DNA from: Halichondria panicea
Lineage: Eukaryota > Porifera > Demospongiae > Suberitida > Halichondriidae
Length of the DNA stretch: 64,000 nucleotides
NCBI RefSeq assembly: GCF_963675165.1
Contig: NC_087381.1
Location: 1,054,001-1,118,000, forward strand
Direction: 5' to 3'
Numbering within the stretch: the first letter of the stretch is position 1; each line of letters opens with the position of its first letter. Below the pieces are notes generated by a model, which saw only the letters and a list, made by a program, of their open reading frames with translations, made no database searches and had not been told where the DNA came from. The position numbers and the translations under genes were made by a program. Positions 45,043 through 55,733 of the stretch are shown in pieces.

Positions 45043-46551
45043 ATGAAGTACAAGCTGCGATATTTCTACTCAAAGGGAGCTTTTCTAGTTCTTGTATGGA
45101 TGATGCTTATAACATCAGCATTGAGTTTCCTTTATCGTATGCTCACCAAATCAGGAGGTATCCAAACCGATCTCTACTACAAGGATCAGAGATTTCTACT
45201 ACTACCGATTATTGACTTCATTCCGATAGCCGGCTCGTTAGCTGATGTACGGTATGGAAACTTCAAGGAATTCAAATTCGGTGCACTGCTACTGTTTGTC
45301 TCAACGGTATTAACATGCATTTGTGTGATAATGAAAGACAAAAGAGTTCATCCGACTGTTACTATGGTTGCTATAACTGCAGCTATGTTAGTTGCGTATC
45401 TTGGAGTTAGTGCATGCACAGTAACAGCTCTTCAGCTAGGCTTGGATCAGATGCCAGATGCTTCGTCTGACAACATTATAAGTTTTATTAAGTGGTTTAT
45501 TTTTTCAGCTCTATTTGGTGAATGGAGCAGTAAAGTAATCATAAGAAGTACAAGAATATGTACTTTTGTAGATCCTGACAATATATTAATTTTCCTTAGT
45601 CTCTACCCAGTGCTTGCTATGAGCATTTTGTGCTGTAGTCTTTTTCTTTTAGCCCCAAAATGGCTAATAATTGAACCAAAGTCACCTCAGTCCCTCAAAA
45701 TCATCTACCAAGTTCTCAAGTTTGCTGCCAAGCACAAAGCTCCCCTCAATCGCAGTGCTCTCACATACTGGGAGGAATACATACCTTCAAGAATGGACCT
45801 GGGAAAGTCGAGATACGGTGGTCCATTCACTACAGAGCAAGTTGAAGATGTGAAAACATTCTTTAAGATTACTGTTATTCAAATACCACTGTTTATGGTC
45901 TCGTTATCATCCCGAGAATTATACGTACACCTTGATCACCAACCATTACCCTCTATTGACAAATGCACTGCTTCATTTATTAGTCTCTTCACTTATCACC
46001 GTTTTGTCTGTGCAATGTTAGTAACACTTATCTCAGAATTTATAGTTTATCCTCTAGTTAAAATGGAACCACCAAGTATCCTGAAACAGATTGGATTCGC
46101 TTGCTTCATCATTGTGGTAGCAAATATAGGGATATTGAGTGCAGACGTTGTGAGCTATTTCCATGATATACGTATTTGGATTGAAATAGCTACTTCAATA
46201 ATTGGCGGTCTCGTTTACTTGTCCTTTTTGACAAACTCGATTCTTTTGTTTGCTTGTGCACAATCTCCATATAACATGCGTGGTCTGTTGGCGGGATTTG
46301 CATTTTTACTTCATATCTCATCGTTACTCCTTGGTGAACTCTTATTCAGTGTCACGATCAAACTTTGCGACAAATGCTACAACTATATAATTTATTCGTC
46401 AGTCATGGTAGCGATTACTTTGTTTGGATTCATCCTGTACTGCCTCCTGGCTAGCTGGTACAAAAGAAGAGTTAGAGATGAGGAATACAATGCACACAGA
46501 GTGGTGGAGGAGGTCTATGATCGATACCTTTCCAACGACATGTATCACTAA
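45043..46551 (+). CDS. POT/SLC15-like transporter, intact copy 14
   Basis: 502-residue single-exon gene. Loop type LTKSGGIQTDLYYKDQ, GSLADVRYGNFKEFKFG after helix 2 and KDKRVHPT after helix 3, then the GEWSSKVIIRSTRICTF version of the helix 5-6 loop otherwise seen only in the 31630 pseudogene. It therefore looks like a mosaic of two subtypes. The central loop has EEYIPSRMDLGKSRYGG. Helix-10 motif standard, with Leu at the usual Glu place. Class II promoter region upstream. Substrate unknown. Confidence 0.85.
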   Translation: MKYKLRYFYSKGAFLVLVWMMLITSALSFLYRMLTKSGGIQTDLYYKDQRFLLLPIIDFIPIAGSLADVRYGNFKEFKFGALLLFVSTVLTCICVIMKDKRVHPTVTMVAITAAMLVAYLGVSACTVTALQLGLDQMPDASSDNIISFIKWFIFSALFGEWSSKVIIRSTRICTFVDPDNILIFLSLYPVLAMSILCCSLFLLAPKWLIIEPKSPQSLKIIYQVLKFAAKHKAPLNRSALTYWEEYIPSRMDLGKSRYGGPFTTEQVEDVKTFFKITVIQIPLFMVSLSSRELYVHLDHQPLPSIDKCTASFISLFTYHRFVCAMLVTLISEFIVYPLVKMEPPSILKQIGFACFIIVVANIGILSADVVSYFHDIRIWIEIATSIIGGLVYLSFLTNSILLFACAQSPYNMRGLLAGFAFLLHISSLLLGELLFSVTIKLCDKCYNYIIYSSVMVAITLFGFILYCLLASWYKRRVRDEEYNAHRVVEEVYDRYLSNDMYH

Positions 46552-47607
46552 ACGATACAACTAAGATATAATTATAACAGAGCAACCTAGTATATGTATA
46601 TGAATGTGTTCATAAACTTTTTTCATCACATAATTTTATGATAGTCATTATAATATTGCTTTATTTGTCTCTTAGTACGTACAGTCATGAACTGTATGGT
46701 TTCATTTTCAATCAAGATTATTACAGCCAATCTTTCCCTCCTCTGCATTGGTTGCGCCCTCAGGCTTGATGGGGTGCTTTTCTTCACACTGTTCAGCTCT
46801 AGCTCCCTTTCTCTGACAAGCATGCTATATGCACTGGCTATATATATCATGCTCTTAAAATGGCTGTCATTTAATACTGATTCACAAATTCAACATAATA
46901 TCAAGCAATATTACTCAGTATAATTATTAGTCCAGAGATATTCGAGAAGATATCTGATTAGTCCTGTCTTCTCTTCTTGAACTTCTGTACTGCCTCTTGA
47001 CGTTCCACTTGTATTGAAAAAGAAAGGGAATCCGACTAGAAAAACATTTGCAATGTGAAAAATTGCTAGGATTGGCCAGGGGAACCACAAAAAAGCGTGG
47101 AAACAAGAAATCCGACGAGAGCATAACTCCAATCCGTTACAACGTCATGAACATGTACAATACATAGTATATAGACTGTGTTCCAGGTCCATCTCTACCA
47201 GCTTCCATCCACCATATTAGGTCACCAGTACGGTCCGTGCATGTTACTACGCATGGATGGACTGTGTGTATACCTGTTCTCAATACTGCATGTATTAGGA
47301 ACATCAATTCATCACAAATCATCATAATTATATGCGCACATTCTAAAATGGATGTATAATAAAAGGATTGGTCATCACCCCACCAGTAAAATTGCGTATT
47401 TATATTATAATTATTGGTACATGTGATTGACGTTGTAACGGATTGGAGTTATGCTCTCGTCGGATTTCTTGTTTCCACGCTTTTTTGTGGTTCCCCTGGC
47501 CAATCCTAGCAATTTTTCACATTGCAAATGTTTTTCTAGTCGTAATAATTATAGCTAGCTAGATCATTTTGCTATGTTAAATAAAACACTTTATGGAATA
47601 GAAAAAG
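46552..47607. repeat. Spacer with inverted arm, foldback copy B and truncated upstream region
   Basis: Class I-like module to about 46769, then a segment (46770-47031) that is the inverse of 41431-41709, then the foldback 47032-47542. Only 65 bases of normal leader remain before the next ATG. The tgtttac box and distal module are missing for that gene. Confidence 0.7.
47032..47542. mobile_element. Foldback element, copy B
   Basis: Arms start ccgactagaaaaacatttgc and end atgtttttctagtcg, about 110 bases each, with a middle related to copy A in inverse orientation. Confidence 0.8.
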
Positions 47608-49103
47608 ATGAAGTACAAGCTGCGATATTTCTACTCAAAGGGAGCTTTTCTAGTTCTTGTGTGGACAATGCTTATAACATCAGCAACGAATTTCCTATTT
47701 CGTATGCTCAACAATTCGTGGAGAATCACAACCTATTCTCAGTACAAGGATCAAACACTTTTTCTGATACCGATGATTGCCTTTGTTCCCATATATGGCT
47801 GGTTAGCTGATGTACAGTATGGAAACTTAAAGGTGTTTAGGTTCGGTGTACTACTATTTTTTGTTTCAACGGTATTGAACTGCATTTGTCTGGTAATTAA
47901 AGAAGAGGGAATTCATCCGACTGTTACTATGGCTGCTACAACTGCAGCTGTGTTAGGTGCTTATCTTGGAGGTAGTGCATGCACAGTAACAGCTCTTCAG
48001 CTAGGCTTGGATCAGATGCCAGATGCTTCGTCTGACAACATTATAAGTTTTATCAAATGGTTCATTTTCTCAGCTCTCTTTGGTGTATGGATTAGTGACA
48101 TTATTCTAAACAGTACAGTATCTTATGCTTTCTTAGATCCTGATAATGATTTCATTTTCTTTAGTCTCTACCCAGTGCTTGCTATGAGTATTCTGTGCTG
48201 TAGTCTTTTTCTTTTAGCCCCAAAATGGCTAATAATTGAACCAAAATCACCTCAGTCCCTCAAAATCATCTACCAAGTTCTCAAGTTTGCAGCCAAGCAC
48301 AAAACTCCCCTAAATCGCAGTGCTCTCACATACTGGGAGGAAGACGTACCTTCAAGAATGGACCTTGGAAAGTCCAGATACGGTGGTCCATTCACTACAG
48401 AGCAAGTTGAAGATGTGAAAACATTCTTCAAGATTATTGTTATCCAAATACCGTTGTTTTTTGTCTCATTATCATCTCGGAAATCAAATGTACATCTTAA
48501 TTCCTAACGATTACCGTCTATCAACAAATGCACTGCTTCACTTATTAGTCTCACATATCACCCGTGTGTCTGTGCAATGTTAGTAACGCTTATCTCAGAA
48601 TTTATAGTCTATCCTCTAGTTAAAATGGAACCACCAAGTATCCTTAAACAGATCGGATTTGCTTGCTTCGTCATTGTGATAGCAAATATAGGGATATTGA
48701 GTGCAGAAGTTGTGAGCTATTATCGTGATATTCAAAATTGGATCGAAATAGCTAGTTTAATAATTGGTGGTCTTGTTAACTTGTCCTTTTTGACAAACAG
48801 TATTCTGTTGTTTGCTTGTGCGCAATCTCCATATAACATGCGTGGTCTATTGGCGGGATTTGCATTATTACTTCATGCCTCATCGTTAGTCCTTGGTGAA
48901 CTTTTCTTCCGTATCACGATGAATTTTTGGGGCAAATGCTACAACTATATAATATATTCATCAGTCATGGTAGCGATCACATTGTTTGGATTCATCCTGT
49001 ACTGCCTCCTGGCTAGCTGGTACAAGAGGAGAGTTAGAGACGAGGAATACAATGCACACAGAGTGGTAGAGGAGGATACCTTTCCAACGATATGTATCAC
49101 TGA
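47608..49103 (+). pseudogene. POT/SLC15-like transporter copy 15, one stop and a C-terminal deletion
   Basis: Open for 299 residues (helices 1-7, LNNSWRIT loop type, GWLADVQYGNLKVFRFG). The codon after HLNS is then taa where relatives have caa. The same frame continues open through helices 8-12. Ten bases are missing near 49074 (gaggaggatacc for gaggaggtctatgatcgatacc), which shifts the last codons past the usual end. Its normal upstream box has been replaced by the foldback. With only one early stop, it could be a recent loss. Confidence 0.75.
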
Positions 49104-49842
49104 ACAATACAACTATATAAGATATAATTATAACAGAGCAACCTAGTATACGTATATCACTTGCTGCTTCTCACAAGTCCCTGCCATTGGCACACTTTCC
49201 GCTACACTACAAGGATTTACAGAGAGGTCGCTGTCACCTATGCAAGGCAAACAAACGGAGAAGAGACACAGCATGGTTTTGTCATCAGTGCCAAAAGTGG
49301 TTCTGCCACACAGGCAATCCAACAACTGACTGTTTTATGCTATCGCACAAGAACATTAACTTTATTTTATATATAATATATGAATGTGTGCATAAACTTT
49401 TTTCTTCACATAATTATGATAGTTATTATTAGCTTTACTTGTCTTTTAGTACATACAGTCATGCACTGTGTGGTTTCATTTTCAGTCAAGATTATTACAG
49501 CCAATCTTTCCCTCCTCACGGTATGTTGCGCCCTCAGGCTTAATTTGTTTACTGCTATAAATACCTATATATAATAGTCTCAGGAGTGCAAGAATCCTGA
49601 TAATCTATGTATCGATCTCATCCTCCACACTGTCCAATTGTGTATATCATTATTAAGGATATATATATCATTGTACAGGTAGTTGAATAACAGAAGTTGT
49701 GTATAGTTGTGATAGCTATTCCCCAATGCATCCATACACACTTGTTTTATACATGGAAATAGAAAGTGATAATGTCAAAATGAGAAAGTTTAGAGTATAG
49801 CTAGCTAGATCATTAATTTTACACTTATTCAAAGAGAAAAAG
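49104..49842 (+). repeat. Spacer with piggyBac fragment and class I module
   Basis: Normal 3' flank to about 49156, then an insert carrying a piggyBac-like tail, then the flank resumes at gaatgtgtgcataaac. The class I module follows, with a cttgttttatacatgg variant of the forkhead-like box near 49741. Confidence 0.65.
49157..49360 (+). pseudogene. PiggyBac transposase C-terminal cysteine-rich fragment
   Basis: The frame reads SLPLAHFPLHYKDLQRGR then CHLCKANKRRRDTAWF and CHQCQKWFCHTG...DCFMLSH. The spacing CxxC, about 14 residues, CxxC, then C...CF...H matches the zinc-binding tail of piggyBac-type (DDE_Tnp_1_7 / PGBD) transposases. The catalytic part is absent. It interrupts the 3' flank module between cgtatat and gaatgtg, an insert of about 222 bases. 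No TTAA or TIR is evident, so it may be a captured fragment. Confidence 0.65.
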
Positions 49843-51712
49843 ATAAAGTACAAGCTGCGATATTTCTACTCAAAGGGAGCTCTTCTAGTTCTTGTGTGGT
49901 TAATGCTTATTACATCAGCATTGACTTTCTTATTTCGTATGCTCAACAATTCATGGAAAATCAAAACCTATCATCCCTACAATCATCAAACACTTCTTCT
50001 CATATCGATGATTGCCTTCATTCCCATATCAGGCTGGCTAGCTGATGTACTGTATGGAAACTTCAAGGTGTTTAGGTTTGGTGCAGTACTATTATTTGTC
50101 TCAGCGGTATTGACCTGCATTTGTTTGATAATTCAAATGGAGGGAATTCATCCAACTGTGGCTATGGTTGCTACAACTGCAGCTGTATTAATTATGTATC
50201 TTGGAGTTAGTGCATGCGCAGTAACAGCTCTTCAGCTAGGCTTGGATCAGATGCCAGATGCTTTGTCTGACAACATTATAAGTTTTATTAAATGGCTCAT
50301 TTTCTCAGCTCTCTTTGGTGTATGGATTAGTGACATTATCCTAAACAGTACAGTATCTTGTGCTTTCGTAAATCCTGATAATGATTGCCTTTATCCCCAT
50401 AGGGGGCTGGTTAGCTGATGTACAGTATGGAAACTTCAAGGTGTTTAGGTTCGGTGTACTACTACTATTATTTGTATCAACGGTATTGACCTGCATTTGT
50501 CAGATTATTAAAGAAGAGGGAGTTCATCCAACTGTTACTATGGTTGCTATAGCTACAGCTGTGTTAGTTGCGTATCTTGGAGCTAGTGCATGCATAGTAA
50601 CAGCTCTTCAGCTAGGCTTGGATCAGATGCCAGATGCTTCGTCTGACAACATTATAAGTTTTATCAAGTGGTTCATTTTCTCAGCTTTCTTTGGTGTATG
50701 GATTAGAGATTATCCTAAAAAGCACACTATCTTGTACTTTCATAGATCCTGACAATAATTTCCTTTTGTTCTCTACCCAGTGTTTACTATGAGCATTCTG
50801 TGCTGTAGTATTTTCTTTTAGCCTCAAAGTGGCTAATAATTGAACCAAAGTCACCTCAGTCCCTCAAAATCATCTACCAAGTTCTCAAGTTTGCAGTCAA
50901 GCACAAAGCTCCCCTCAATCGCAGTGCTCTCACATATTGGGAGGAAGACGTACCTTCAAGAATGGACCTGGGAAAATCAAGATATGGTGGACCATTCACT
51001 ACACAGCAAGTTGAAGATGTGAAAACGTTCTTCAAGATTATTGTTATCCAAATACCACTGTTTTTTGTCTCATTATCATCTGGGAAATTATATATACATC
51101 TTGATCACCAACTATTGCCCTCTATCGACAAATGCACTGCTTCATTTATTAGTCTTTTCACATATCACCCGTGTGTCTGTGCAATGTTAGTATCGTTTAT
51201 CTCAGAATTTATAGTCTATCCTCTAGTTAAAATGGAACCACCAAGTATCCTGAAACAGATTGGATTTGCTTGCTTCATAATTGTGACAGCAAATATAGGG
51301 ATATTGAGTGCAGAAGTTGTGAGCTATTTCCATGATATACAAATTTGGATTGAAATAGCTACTTCAATAATTGGCGGTCTCGTTAACTTTTCCTTTTTGA
51401 TAAACTGTATTCTGTTATTTGCTTGTGCGCAATCTCCATATAACATGCAGGCGGGATTTGCATTATTACTTCATGCCTCATCATTAGGCCTTGGGGGGAG
51501 TTCTCTTTAACATCATGATCAAGTTTGGCGACAAATGCTACAACTATATAATATATTCATCAGTCATGGTAGCGATTACATTGTTTGGATTCATCCTGTA
51601 CTGCCTCCTGGCTCACTGGTACAAGAGGAGAGTTAGAGACGAGGAATACAATGCACACAGAGTGGTGGAGGAGGTCTATGATCGATACCTTTCCAACGAC
51701 ATGTATCACTGA
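49843..51712 (+). pseudogene. POT/SLC15-like transporter copy 16, chimera with duplicated helices 2-5
   Basis: The start codon is ata. Helices 1-5 (LNNSWKIK type) run to NPDNDC near 50384. The sequence then jumps back and repeats from gcctttatccccatag (the helix 2 IAFIPI... codons) through helices 2-5 of a different subtype. A frame break occurs near 50706 (GVWI/RDYPKKH) and small indels are scattered around helix 6 to 50830. 50962-51510 covers the central loop to helix 11, with a deletion giving YNMQAGFA. A G gain (ttggggggag) shifts to the last frame, 51491-51712. The junction lies at a shared atgatt. Confidence 0.8.
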
Positions 51713-51953
51713 ACAATTAACTCTATGCACGCGATAACTATAATGATTATTGCATGCATGTAGTATACATTATACTTAGCCTATAGTGTGTGTTCATTTG
51801 AATTGTTTCTCTTCATATTCATAGATATAGATACTTTAATTTGTACAGTCATGCATGCATTGAGTATGGTTACATTTTCAACCAATTAACCAACATTTTA
51901 TTCAACATCCTCCACCAATTGATAGAGCTATTGTGCAGTCGGCGTATAGCAGA

Positions 51954-52075
51954 GTCCCCAAAAGCATCAGCTCAGTTGTGAATTCACATCCCATCCCCAT
52001 ATACAAGAGGAACAGATATTCCACCTGCTGGCAGAGACACAAGAGGACTTGAGATACTGGGTGCATGGCCTGAGG
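51954..52075 (+). pseudogene. PH-domain exon fragment, diverged
   Basis: gtccccaaaagcatcag... to ggcctgagg, reading EEQIFHLLA then ETQEDLRYWVHGLR at its end; the upstream part has lost about ten bases relative to 13267. Confidence 0.5.
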
Positions 52076-52969
52076 TGTGTGGTGTGGGTGGGCGTGCACA
52101 GACTAAAGTGTGTGGGTGTGGAGGCGAAAATAAATGTTGAGGACTCGAAATTGAATTTAGTGCATGCAATCTGAATATGAAAAACTCGCTATAATAGTGA
52201 GTTCTTTTTATCTTGTAGTGTGTTCATTTTAATGTATGGTATAGTGTTTGCTTTGATTGAAATAGCCTGCCCTGTTTCAGTAGGTGTGTTATCATTCACT
52301 AGCTGTGTGTCTTTAAATCAGCACTAACATTTTGTCAAAAACTTTCAATATTCACCGAATAATTTTTCTTTGTGTGAAATCACCTTTGTCGATGACCTTG
52401 TTCACAAGGCGTACTGGTCCAAGACATCAATGTTGGCCCATTTTTCCATTGCATGCTAACCCAATCAAACCACACACAATACCCTAGTGAAACCCCTCCC
52501 CTTTTTCACATAATAGTCGGAATGTGCAGGGGATTCTTGATGTTTTTGTTTTGGCAACTTCACAGTAACTCTTGTAACTGCAGGGCGACACCTATATTAG
52601 GACATGATGAGGTTGGTACCAAACTGTAGAGTACACCCTCGGCTACACTAAAAGATCTTTCGAGGAGTGCTGACGAAACCTTAAAAGTATCGAACCCCGG
52701 TTAGGGGAAATTTTGTGCTAAAGTCAATTACTGCATGTGTGAGCTATATTCGATTGGCTTCTAAATGCAAAATTAAAAATAAATTCTCCCCTTAGCCACA
52801 CCCCCAGATACGTGCAAACAAGCTTCAGTATTTTTGTAAGAAAGAGATGAATACGAAACTAACTAATCACCTAGCTATGTCAAAATGTCACAGGTTTGTT
52901 CATTATGTACATACATTAGCAATCAGAGTGGCAATTTTACGTAGTCACTCCTGTGTGTGCTGTGATGAT

Positions 52970-52979
52970 TGCTGAGTCA
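52970..52979 (+). promoter_or_regulatory. AP-1-like tgctgagtca upstream of the 53582 gene
   Basis: In gtgatgattgctgagtcaacg, about 610 bases before an intact copy. Confidence 0.35.
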
Positions 52980-53223
52980 ACGAATATGTGTAGTTATGTA
53001 GCTCAGCGCAATGACTGTATACCTTAGCCTAGAGGTGATGAGGCAATTGCTTCCTGTTTTTCTGACACTGCATGAGTTCTCTGCACATATAATTATATAT
53101 TTGCTGACACAGCAATAATCACACCTGCGGGCATGCCCTACTTTCGATCCATGTGATCAAGCTAGTGTTGTATATACATTATAATCATGGCCATGGATCA
53201 AGTTTTAGTTTTGATACATTTAC

Positions 53224-53420
53224 CAGTGGCGGATATAAGCCCTGGAAAATTATGCTGGCATAATTTGGGGCATAATAGGTTAATTAGGTTATTCTGCTGG
53301 TATAATTGGGGCATAATAGTTATACCGGCTATAAGCACCCATTTGAGGGTTTTAGTACAAATGTAATGGTCCTCTGCTGCTGCTGAAGTAGTGAAATGTT
53401 GGTACCTGGATCCGCCACTG
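53224..53420. mobile_element. hAT-like MITE, cagtggcggat termini, second copy
   Basis: Starts cagtggcggatataagccc and ends ggtacctggatccgccactg; duplicate of 35532-35727. Confidence 0.7.
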
Positions 53421-53441
53421 TTCAGTATTCATAACAATATT

Positions 53442-53448
53442 TGTTTAC
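53442..53448 (+). promoter_or_regulatory. Conserved forkhead-like box upstream of the 53582-55081 gene
   Basis: TGTTTAC in tatttgtttacatggaaag, about 135 bases before the ATG. Confidence 0.4.
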
Positions 53449-53581
53449 ATGGAAAGTATATATAATGCCAACATGAGTACACATTTAATGCTATACAGTT
53501 TGGAGTATAATTATTGTTAGATGCTATATAGCACATTTAGCGCTAGCACTGTTAATTAAAACACTTCTACAGGAGAAAAAG

Positions 53582-55081
53582 ATGAAGTACAAGCTGCGAT
53601 ATTTCTACTCAAAAGGAGCTTTTCTAGTTCTTGTGTGGATGATGCTTATAACATCAGCATTGACTTTCCTATTTCTTGTGCTCACCAAATCAGGGAGCAT
53701 TCAAACATATCCTCACTCGAAAGACCAGATATTTCTTTTATTACCGATGATTGCCTTCATTCCCATATCAGGCTGGCTAGCTGATGTTTGGTATGGAAAC
53801 TTCAAAGTGTTTAGGTTTGGTGCAGTACTATTATTTGTTTCAGCGGTATTGACCTGCATTTGTTTGATAATTAAGGAAGAGGGAGTTTATCCAACTGTGA
53901 TAAGGATCACTTCAACTGCAGCTGTATTAGTTGCATATATTGGAGTTAGTGCATGCCTAGTAACAGCTTTTCAGCTAGGCTTGGATCAGATGCCAGATGC
54001 TTCGTCTGACAACATCATAAGTTTTATCAAGTGGCTCATTGTCTCAGCTCTCTTTGGTGTATGGATTAGTGAGATTATCCTAAAAAACACAATATATTGT
54101 GCTTTCGTTGATACTGGCAATAAATACATTTTTTTCAGTCTCTACCCAGTGTTTGCTATGAGCATTCTGTGCTGTAGTATTTTTCTTTTAGCCCAAAAAT
54201 GGCTGATTATTGAGCCAAAATCACCTCAGTCCCTCAAAATCATCTACCAAATTCTCAAGTTTGCAGCCAAGCACAAAGCTCCCCTCAATCGCAGTGCTCT
54301 CACATACTGGGAAGAAGACGTACCTTCAAGAATGGACCTGGGAAAGTCGAGATACGGTGGTCCATTCACTACAGAGCAAGTTGAAGATGTGAAAACGTTC
54401 TTTAAGATTATTGTTATCCAAATACCATTGTTTTTTGTCTCATTATCATTTCATATACATCTTAATCACCAATCATCATTTCCTCTCAGCAGATGCACTT
54501 CTGTACTTATTAATATCTTTACTTATCATCCTTTTGTCTGTGCAATGTTAGTAACGCTTATCTCAGAATTTATAGTCTATCCTCTAGTTAAAATGGAACC
54601 ACCAAGTATCCTGAAACAGATTGGATTTGCTTGCTTCATCATTGTGGTAGCAAATATAGGATTGTTAAGTGCAGAAGTTGTGAGCTATTTCCATGATATA
54701 CAAATTTGGATTGAAATAGCTAGTTCAGTAATGGGCGGTCTTGTTTACTTGTCTTTCTTGACAATATTGATTCTGTTGTTTGCTTGTGCGCAATCTCCAT
54801 ATAACATGCGTGGTCTTTTGGTAGGAATCGCATTATTACTTCATGCTTCATCATTAGGCCTTGGGGGAGTTCTCTTTAACATCATGATCAACCTTTGTAA
54901 CAAATGCTACAACTATATAATATATTCGTCAGTCATGGTAGCGATTACTTTGTTTGGATTCATCCTGTACTGCCTCCTGGCTCGCTGGTACAAAAGGAGA
55001 GTTAGAGACGAGGAATACAATGCACACAGAGTGGTGGAGGAGGTCTATGATAGATACCTTTCCAACGACATGTATCACTGA
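53582..55081 (+). CDS. POT/SLC15-like transporter, intact copy 17
   Basis: 499-residue single-exon gene and the most divergent intact copy. The first loop is LTKSGSIQTYPHSKDQ; after helix 2 it reads GWLADVWYGNFKVFRFG; the helix 4 lead-in is VYPTVIRITSTAA. The helix 7-8 loop is short and different (FHIHLNHQSSFPLSRCTS). The ends of helix 11 (GLGGVLFNIMINL) match the 49843 chimera. The central GGPFTTEQVEDVK and helix-10 CAQSPYNMRGLL are kept. ExxER and the helix-10 Glu are absent as elsewhere. Class II upstream region; the 35891 fragment is its truncated paralogue. Confidence 0.85.
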   Translation: MKYKLRYFYSKGAFLVLVWMMLITSALTFLFLVLTKSGSIQTYPHSKDQIFLLLPMIAFIPISGWLADVWYGNFKVFRFGAVLLFVSAVLTCICLIIKEEGVYPTVIRITSTAAVLVAYIGVSACLVTAFQLGLDQMPDASSDNIISFIKWLIVSALFGVWISEIILKNTIYCAFVDTGNKYIFFSLYPVFAMSILCCSIFLLAQKWLIIEPKSPQSLKIIYQILKFAAKHKAPLNRSALTYWEEDVPSRMDLGKSRYGGPFTTEQVEDVKTFFKIIVIQIPLFFVSLSFHIHLNHQSSFPLSRCTSVLINIFTYHPFVCAMLVTLISEFIVYPLVKMEPPSILKQIGFACFIIVVANIGLLSAEVVSYFHDIQIWIEIASSVMGGLVYLSFLTILILLFACAQSPYNMRGLLVGIALLLHASSLGLGGVLFNIMINLCNKCYNYIIYSSVMVAITLFGFILYCLLARWYKRRVRDEEYNAHRVVEEVYDRYLSNDMYH

Positions 55082-55733
55082 ACGTTTAACTCATGACAAT
55101 GTATAATAACTTACATGTATATCTATTTTTTGTTTTTGCAACCTTTAGTGAGTGAGTATGTTTTCACATAGTATTAGCTTCTGTTAGTATAGTCACAGTG
55201 TGCATTTCCACTTCATCAAACTAACTTTGCCCTCGGGGCTGCGGCCTCAATTTCGATAATCAATACAGCCATACATTTTTAGAACCATGCATGGTTACAG
55301 GTATATAACTATTTAATTTTTGCATGCTACTATGATTTTTATCCCACTCTGTCCATGCAATCGAGCTATTGTATTTATATCATCCCATCCCCACACTCAA
55401 GAGGAACAGACCTTCCACCTGCTGGCAGAGACGCCAGAGGACATGACATACTGGGTGCATGGCCTGAGGTGTGTGGTGGACTAATTAGATATGTGGGTGT
55501 GGGGGGCGGGGTACGGGCTAGGAGGTGTTTTGAGGGGAGGTAGAAAAGCTAACTTTGCATGATGACTCGTAACTTGAATTTGGTGCATGCAATCTGAATA
55601 TGAAAAAACTCAATATTAGTAGAGTAACAAAGATGCTTTATCTTGTGCTGTGTAAATGTTAATGTATGGAATAGTGTTTGCTTGAAATAGCCTGCCCTGT
55701 TTCAGTAGGTGTGTTATCATTTACTAGCTGTGT
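55082..55733. repeat. Spacer with PH-domain fragment; copy of 33147-33800
   Basis: Near-identical by eye to 33147-33790, then joined directly inside the next transporter copy at tgtgtcatgcatttgtg, so that copy has lost its promoter and 5' end. Confidence 0.7.
55380..55469 (+). pseudogene. PH-domain exon fragment
   Basis: Reads HTQEEQTFHLLA then ETPEDMTYWVHGLR followed by gtgtgtgg; a close match to 33431-33520. Confidence 0.55.

Larger units (their letters stand above)
51713..53581. repeat. Spacer: PH-domain fragment, decayed exon-like modules, MITE, class II module
   Basis: PH fragment (51954-52075), tail modules, an antisense exon-like module near 52500-52690, a broken form of the 35094 exon-like segment (52805-52890), an AP-1-like site (52970), a MITE (53224-53420) and the tgtttac box (53442). 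The last 1.1 kb parallels 34780-35890. Confidence 0.65.

Noticed and set aside
46911-47132. Open frames over the foldback arms (also 41338-41523)
   Set aside because: Same peptide appears from both arms because they are inverted copies; no homology or start context.
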